This document shows, piece after piece, positions 58,090 through 64,000 of a stretch of DNA of 64,000 nt. A program made the position numbers and the translations under genes. The stretch covers positions 93,053,434 to 93,117,433 of the forward strand of contig OY754331.1 of NCBI GenBank assembly GCA_963573305.1, written 5' to 3'. The DNA is from Pyrrhosoma nymphula (lineage: Eukaryota > Arthropoda > Insecta > Odonata > Coenagrionidae). The first letter of the stretch is position 1; the number at the start of each line of letters is the position of its first letter. The notes under the pieces were generated by a model, which saw only the letters and a program-made list of their open reading frames with translations, was not told the DNA's origin and ran no database searches.

Positions 58090-58440
58090 TGTATTGATTT
58101 TTCTGCGTTCTCTCAAACCGAAGATAGCGACAAAGATGAATCGATCGTATCGTTAATGGGAGCAAGAGATCGCATGTTTGAAATCGTTTGGAAAAAATCG
58201 ACTATGGCCCGAATCCCGGACACGCACCATCGACTTCCGAGGGCGCACGGTATCCGGCGAATATAGCAAGGCCGACTCCCGGCAAGGGCGGGCGCTGGTT
58301 GGAAAAGGTCCCGAGCTCTCAAGGAACGCCCACTGCATGGTGGGAATCCCCGCCGCTGCCGCCGATCCTAGGGGGGATGCATTGATTTGAGACGATACCA
58401 CGACGGGTGGAAGCAAACAAGTGGCGTCGCAGGCTTACAT
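58090..58440. other. GC-rich patch, possible promoter
   Basis: CpG-rich against its surroundings (CCGGACACGCACC, GGCGGGCGCTGG, CCCCGCCGCTGCCGCCG). Short frames on both strands only. Confidence 0.25.
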
Positions 58441-58790
58441 CACCTCGTGTAAATAAATCTTACACGTTTTCTATTCCACGTAATGCAGTAAGTTAGTCAC
58501 TGTAATTACAAAATGGTGCTTCCAGCCTTAGCATCGACGCGACGGCGGTCTTCCTAGGAAATTTCCTCCGGATCCATTAACTTGTTCCGCTGGAAGAGTA
58601 TATATGGATACCCATTTAATCTAAAGTGAAATGTACACAGACACTAGAAGGACACCATTTGTTTAAATGCACTTGAATGGAGAGTATTTAGTACAGTTCG
58701 GGTCTAGAATTCGGATTTGTAATATGTGTGAATGTTGCTAATGAGTCCAACTGTAAACTGAGTGATATTTATTAGAAGTACTTAACTAAT

Positions 58791-59007
58791 ATAAGGTAAA
58801 GCTTCAGGCTAAACTTTGTGAAAACACGACACATGAAATAATTTCTCGCTTTGCACGTTCCACACTTTTTTATTTTTACCAGCAATGGTTTCTACAAATA
58901 CTTACTTAATGACATTTTCAATTACCTTGAAAATGAACTATACGTATGTCGAAACCATGGTCGGTAAAAATAAAAAAGTGGAATGTTCAAAGTGGGAGAT
59001 TATTTCA
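58791..59007 (+). mobile_element. Hairpin retroelement, family 3, with 12-bp direct repeats
   Basis: Direct repeats TACTTAACTAAT lie at 58779-58790 and 59008-59019. Arms at about 58833-58892 and 58950-59007 are inverse copies with some mismatches (ACTTTTTTATTTTTACC and its inverse). The core is CTTGAAAATGAACTATACG then GTCGAAACCATGGTCGG. Same plan as families 1 and 2: head, inverted arms, GAAAC core, target-like direct repeats. Confidence 0.75.
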
Positions 59008-59019
59008 TACTTAACTAAT

Positions 59020-60869
59020 TAAATGAATACGAGACATCCAAATGTACAACTGTGGATCATCGCCGGATTATATTATTCGAAGTTATGAGTTATCCTACGC
59101 GAGAAAATCACAATATGTTTACTCATTCATCGTTTCTCCTGATGATGCCTTTGCTTGGATAATATAATAAAATAAATACGCAGCCGAAACCGGATGTCAT
59201 TCGATAGAAGAGACTTTACGTCGCTGTGCAAATCCACATTTCTAGTTGGCAATAAGCATTCTATTAAACGCTGAACAAAAAATCTAGATAAAAATTAAAG
59301 CCACTTCGCAAAATGTTGACAAAACGCTCAACAATAAGCTTTACACTTCTTCGCCAGGAATATTTCTGCAGATTCACCGGCTAAATTGAAAGTTATTCAG
59401 ACATGAAAGCAAATGGAGGATATTTTCTTTCTATTTCATTCTCATGGCTGCATCAAGTTTTCCCTGGAGGCTGCATCGCATCCCTTCATGAACATTTATT
59501 GCGGCCGGAAAATGCTACTAACGTTATTTTTCGAAGACAAGAAGGCCAGAGAGGGTAAACGTTTAGGAGACACCTCTTAATAATTGATGATAAAGCATCT
59601 GGTCCTTAAAGCACACGCGTTGAAATAGGAACTTCCCGGGTATCGCCAATTTCCTTGTCGGCCATTTTCCTATTTGTTTGTTTGTAAAACCTATACAATA
59701 AACAAGATTGCTTTGTTTATTGTATGGGTGTTTAAATTTTATTTTAAATGCTGAGTATTTGTCATTTTTTTACTTTACTGGGTTGAAATCTAACCCAGAA
59801 CTGTGGCTATTGACTACACTTTACATTCTTCGATGCATGTGCGTAATAAATAAATAGTCTATGCTGCTGCAATGTAATAAGGATATTTTCTGCTCCCCCG
59901 CCATTTTTCATTTTATTGTTTTCCCCTTTCCGCTGATGCCTCATTTTCTTAAAAGCTCTATGTACCACAATTTTTTACGGATTGCATAATTCATTTCATT
60001 TTATAAATTCAGACTTCCTATTTTTATTCTCGGTAGGTATTTTCCCCAAGATCGCACTTTTAAAAATACCACGATAAGAGCTTTTTTGTTACATTGCTTT
60101 TAGTTTTGTTCATTAGTATGCATCATCTACTGAGAAAAAAATTCAAGAAGGATAGTTTTACCTATCTAATACCACACCTAACTTAAGCATCGTCATACTC
60201 CCATTTTTTTCTATTTTCATGTTTTAGAACTTGTACCTATGATGAGTAAATTTAAAATCGAATGTCATATACTTCTCTTTATTCTTTTTTCGTAACGGGT
60301 TTTTTCATTTCTTTGTCTCATTATCAATATAAGGTCAATTAGCACGGAAACGGCTCCTAAGCAAAAGACAAAGATGCCGATATGTTTGCAAATGGCACGA
60401 TTAAAGTACGAGTGCTCCTTCCCTAATTGTAATCTAATTTTTGCAGATATTTTTAGTTAACAAGCTATTAGGGATGATATCATTATTCTAGATTTGCATT
60501 TCCGATTTCCGTCGCCAATTCTCCTGATTTCTGCTTCCATATATACCCTTCTTTCAGTATAGTAGAATGGTCGCTTCAGAAATATTTCTAAGTAATGAGC
60601 TCATACTCTTCGTAACTATTGGTCGTCGAATTGTTTTCTTGTCCATAATATATACCAATACTTCTATTTCAGGCTTCGCCCTAAGGTAACAGAGCTCCAT
60701 TATTAGTTATTTCTGGAAAAATTCCAAGAGTGGGTCTTCTAAACCTCTTGACACTTAAGTACGTACCATCTTCAATAATCAATATTAATCCCGGAAAGCC
60801 ATCTGCGATTTTCATACTGTAGGTCGTCATGAGATGAACATCAAAATCATTATTAATGGAAAAAATAAA
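59020..60869. other. No gene; one short palindrome
   Basis: AT-rich. At 59693-59725, ATACAATAAACAA and its inverse form a 13-bp perfect stem with a 7-nt loop. Confidence 0.45.
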
Positions 60870-62250
60870 TGCTCAGTAATAATAATATTTATTTGCCTAG
60901 TAGATCGAGTTACAAAGTTTGCACACAACATAAGGCACGTCAGAAATTAATAAAAGTAGTAAACAACACATAAGTAGACAACACTACAAAAAAGTTACCA
61001 TTGCACATCACTATAAATATTTAATTCATCAGTGATCAATAATAGATAGTTAACTTATAAGGGATCTGCAATAAACTCATTAACGTCATCTTAGAGCTTT
61101 TCTCTTAGAAGAGCTTTCAATTGTCTGTTATAAGCATCACCATTAATGGATTTTATGGGAATGGGCAGATGATTCTATAACTGAAGTCCCATCCTCCGCA
61201 AACCGTGAAAACATTTTGTGGTCCTTGCATATTTTACATGCAAGTTATTACGGCTTCTCTTAAAGTGATGGTGAATGTGTTGGTTTTTAGAAAAAGATGC
61301 TATGTTACTATGGGCGTACATGACAGCAGATAGAATTTAGGTGTAAGGAATGGGGAGAATATTTAGCTCCCTGAAATAGGACGGCATGGGGCATTTTAGG
61401 GCTCTTTAGAATGTGATGAATTGCTCTTTTTTTAATTAAAAAAATATTCTTTGCATGATGGGAAGAGCCCCAGAAAAGGATACTAAATAGAACATTGGAA
61501 TAGAATTCTCCATAGTGCAAAGTAGTGAGGACGTTTGGTGAAACAGTATCTCTTATGAATCTAATTAAGTGGCAGGTGGAATTTAATTTACTTGACAAGT
61601 GATTAACATGTATCTCCCAGCTCATGCATGTCTCGAGGTGAGTACCAAGAAATTTTCCATTGCTTACTTGGGGTATAGCTGAGCCATTCACACCAATGAA
61701 AATGTTATTGCAAGCTTTCCTCTGTTACCCAAACTAAACAACCTGAGACTTGCTGATGTTCAAAGTTAATTGGTTCTGCGTGCACCATTCAAATAAGTGG
61801 AGGGAGATAAGTTTACCAATTTTTTTTCGATCCGGAATTTTTCGGGCCACATTCGCCCTGAATTTTCTGTAAGCAGGTCGCTCTTATAGTATTTTTTATT
61901 ATTTTTTAATAGGGCACAAACAGATTTACAAGATAGCCAATCTTTGTTCCTCTCATCAAAATATCCCCTGAGATACTGTGCCTCAAAGTTACCGAAATCT
62001 CATTGTCATACTGAAAAAAGCTACGGCACGGGGTCAAACAAATTACTATATCTCTGCAAGTATAGCATCGATGAACGTAAAACTTAAAAAAAATGTTCAT
62101 TGGAGATATGTGTGAATTTCCATACAAAATGTCATTGAAATCCGTGATGGTCGAGCAGGGACCACCAGACTTGGCACGGAATGACTCCATTGGAAATAGC
62201 GTAATCAAGGTTACTTGCAGACACAATAACATTGGTATCGTCTGGCCCAT
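60870..62250 (-). pseudogene. LINE reverse transcriptase C-terminal half, interrupted
   Basis: Minus strand. At about 62190-62255 the frame reads GPDDTNVIVSASNLDYAIS, a decayed form of the RT catalytic YADD motif. After an insertion it resumes at 61818 as KLISLHLFEWCTQNQLTLN, then (61308-61691) FLGTHLETCMSWEIHVNHLS, FYSNVLFSILFWGSSHHAKN and IKKRAIHHILKS, and ends near 61065 with LPIPIKSINGDAYNRQLKAL. This is the usual LINE order (WC--N-L-LN, FLG--LD--L-W--HI, YG---WG, QK-AIR). A 3' UTR of about 190 bp ends in an AATAAATATTATT stretch near 60880. A stop and frameshift make it inactive. It is a different family from the LINE at 50535. Confidence 0.75.
61821..62186. mobile_element. Unclassified insertion within the LINE
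   Basis: About 365 bp that splits the LINE reading between AISN and KLISLHLF; removing it restores the expected spacing between the catalytic motif and the next RT motif. It contains CCGTGATGGTCGAGCAGGG and CCACCAGACTTGGCACGG; no frame, terminal repeat or poly(A) is clear. Confidence 0.55.
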
Positions 62251-62670
62251 TGCGATAGATACGAATTTCCACTAAGATGTAAAATGGCAAATTAAGATTA
62301 TTAGAAATATGCAAGTCATGCAACGGAGTGATCCGAGTTTAAATCCCGGCGCAGTATCTCCAACGTCTGATAAATGATACCTAAATCCCTGGTGCCATGC
62401 AATGGCTCGAAGGACTGAGTAATTGAGCGTGTGACTTAACACCTTTATCTAGAAGCGGTGGGAGGGAGCAGCCATCTTATTGCAGATCCATATCCCTCGT
62501 GTGCTATGTCCTTTAGCCCATAATTATAAATGTTCGGTTTTGGAGTACTGATGTTAGCGGCACAAAAACTCTGATCGGGGTTAATTATGGCAGACCTTGA
62601 GAAAATTAACGAGAGGTTTAGCTCTTGGATTTTTTAAGTGAAAACTTCTTATGTCGCGTTGAGCACTTTT

Positions 62671-63025
62671 GTAGATGGGTAAAAGACATTGGACTCGCGT
62701 CACCGTCACCGCTACTACATATATGTATAATTATGTATATTCTGTATATACACAGTATACTCGCTATATACACAGTACTTGTGGATGGGTAAAAATCATT
62801 GGACTCGCATCACCGTCACCGTCACCATCACCGCTACTAAATATATGTGTAATTGTATATTCTGTATATACACTTTTGTGGATGGGTAGAAGCCATTGGA
62901 CTCGCGTCACCGTCACCGTCACTGCTGCTAAATATATGTATAATTGTATATTCTGTATATACACAGTATACTCGCTATATACACAGTACTTGTGGATGGG
63001 TAAAAACCATTGGACTCGCGTCAAA
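62671..63025 (+). repeat. Minisatellite, about 3.3 units
   Basis: Units start at 62671, 62781, 62878 and 62992 with GTGGATGGGTAAAA and CATTGGACTCGCGTCACC. Unit lengths are 110, 97 and 114 bp. Inside each, a CCGTCA hexamer varies in number (1 to 4 copies) and a TATATACACAGTATACTCGC segment is present or absent. Long frames across this block are repeat-driven. Confidence 0.95.
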
Positions 63026-63310
63026 TAAACTATATTATAATTTTATTCATATTACATTATATATATCTAATATACGGTTTAGTTCATTCAATTTGGGTTG
63101 CTACAAATATTGTGCCGGATAATATAATAGTCCATACTCGTGCAGGAGAGTGTACTCGATACAAGAATAGTGAAGGTTAGTACAATATAACTCAATTTCT
63201 TTTAATACGTTCAATTTGAGTAGCTTGTTCATATATACATAAACATAAACTTTGTAGACGATAAAAATCTACCATTGATTGAATTTTTAAATAGTGAGTT
63301 TGGTTAAACG
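63026..63310. other. No recognisable gene
   Basis: AT-rich spacer between the minisatellite and the broken frame. Confidence 0.45.
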
Positions 63311-63511
63311 ATGTCTAATGATCGCAATCTTGGCACAACGAATTATAAAACTACTATTGATGCAGTATTTACAAGACATTGAAGCAAATTCGAATCAAAA
63401 TTATTCGTTTCTTACTTTAGTTACCATAAGCCTATTGTATCAGTTTTAGATATTGCCGATGATGATGGCGGTGATGATGAAAGAGTTGTTGAAATAATGG
63501 ATGAAAGTTGA
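63311..63511 (+). pseudogene. Broken 66-codon frame, unknown, acidic end
   Basis: From ATG 63311 the frame reads MSNDRNLGTTNYKTTIDAVF, then a TGA at codon 24, then SKFESKLFVSYFSYHKPIVS followed by an acidic tail DDDGGDDERVVEIMDES and stop. I have an impression of similar C-terminal ends (TTIDAVF...SYFSYHKP) in insect transposon-linked proteins but cannot name a family. The in-frame stop suggests a relic, or an exon boundary that I cannot see. Confidence 0.35.
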
Positions 63512-64000
63512 TTATTCTGAAGTGTACAATTTTTATGTAAAATAATTGTGTACAATAGCGCAACAAATTAATATTTAATTTATTATATACATGAAACTAC
63601 TTTCTACTGATTAATAAAACACTTCATTAGAAATTATTCCCTACATTCAAAAATGCTCACGTTATTTCAAGTTTTCACTTCTGTCGGCACTCCCGGAGTG
63701 CCTCTTTCTTTTTTTTTTATTTCTATTGATGATGACGACCAAATTCACGATAAATTTCCAGTCTTGAATTAAAATTGCCTGTGTTCCCTCGTAGCAAGTT
63801 ACTCGCATCATTAAAATCATATGATTAGGCCAAATAAATCATATTGATTGTTTTGTATTCTTATGGAGAGTTAGCAAATCATCGCCCTCGAAAAGTCGTT
63901 CTTGATCATATTATCTCTAATAACTTAAATGTCATTTCGAGTGTACAACAAAGAAGTGGTTAAGTCCCAATGTTATTTTTTATTATTCCTTAGAAACGTC
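63512..64000. other. No gene; GC-rich hairpin near right edge
   Basis: AT-rich. GGCACTCCCGGAGTGCC (63686-63702) is a perfect 8-bp stem with one-base loop, followed by a T-rich tract. It could mark a transposon end or a terminator-like structure; neither is shown. Confidence 0.4.

Noticed and set aside
62300..62410. tRNA-derived SINE on the plus strand
   Set aside because: One B-box-like word (GAGTTTAAATCCCGG) but no convincing A box, body or tail.
63686..63702. Helitron 3' end
   Set aside because: The hairpin is perfect, but no CTRR follows at the expected distance and no helicase/Rep sequence is seen.
1..64000. Bacterial-type operons, CRISPR arrays, ribosome binding sites
   Set aside because: Gene density, repeat content, the tRNA with internal promoter and transposon types are all those of an animal nuclear genome; no such features are present.

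Overview
The window looks like intergenic or intronic DNA from an animal nuclear genome, most likely an insect. The evidence is a eukaryotic tRNA-Thr gene with a pol III terminator, several transposon classes typical of insects (piggyBac, mariner, hAT, non-LTR retrotransposons), 5S-rRNA- and tRNA-derived SINEs, AT-rich sequence, and almost no long open reading frames. The species cannot be named from the sequence. No complete host protein-coding gene is recognisable. The only long, intact, clearly functional-looking reading frame is a piggyBac transposase. Host signals are limited to the tRNA, several GC-rich islands that may be promoters, and a few weak candidate exons.

Layout. 1-9 kb: a decayed piggyBac element (471-3259) holding an inverted duplication and a LINE 3' end; a TTAA-flanked MITE (5138-5971) with an exact 279-bp tandem duplication; a GC-rich patch; a SINE relic; and a LINE linker/RT relic folded into a palindrome (7010-8190). 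9-17 kb: mostly unannotatable AT-rich DNA, with a SPIN-like hAT MITE (14637-14822) that has a target-site duplication. 17.9-20.9 kb: a mariner element split by a hAT element. 21-29 kb: a second copy of the TTAA MITE family, GC-rich islands, a full-length tRNA-derived SINE, LINE tails, two short hairpin retroelements, one possible exon and one possible promoter with first exon. 29-42 kb: sparse, with further hairpin elements, a third TTAA MITE next to a foldback element, and a long GC-rich island. 42.5-45.6 kb: a complete piggyBac element with matching terminal repeats, TTAA on both sides and a full transposase. 45.6-64 kb: SINE relics, a CR1/L2-like LINE C-terminus, a 5S-derived SINE with a target-site duplication, the tRNA-Thr gene, another hairpin element, a LINE copy interrupted by an insertion, and a minisatellite.

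The most distinctive features are: (1) at least five short hairpin elements flanked by 10-13 bp direct repeats, with a recurring hammerhead-like core and shared head boxes, probably cut-down Penelope-like retroelements; (2) an intact piggyBac carrying three identical 20-bp palindromic motifs at its ends; (3) a SPIN element, a family known for horizontal transfer between animals; and (4) a 5S-rRNA-headed SINE whose tail resembles the tail of a tRNA-headed SINE in the same window. Family assignments come from reading translations and motifs by eye; no database search was run.
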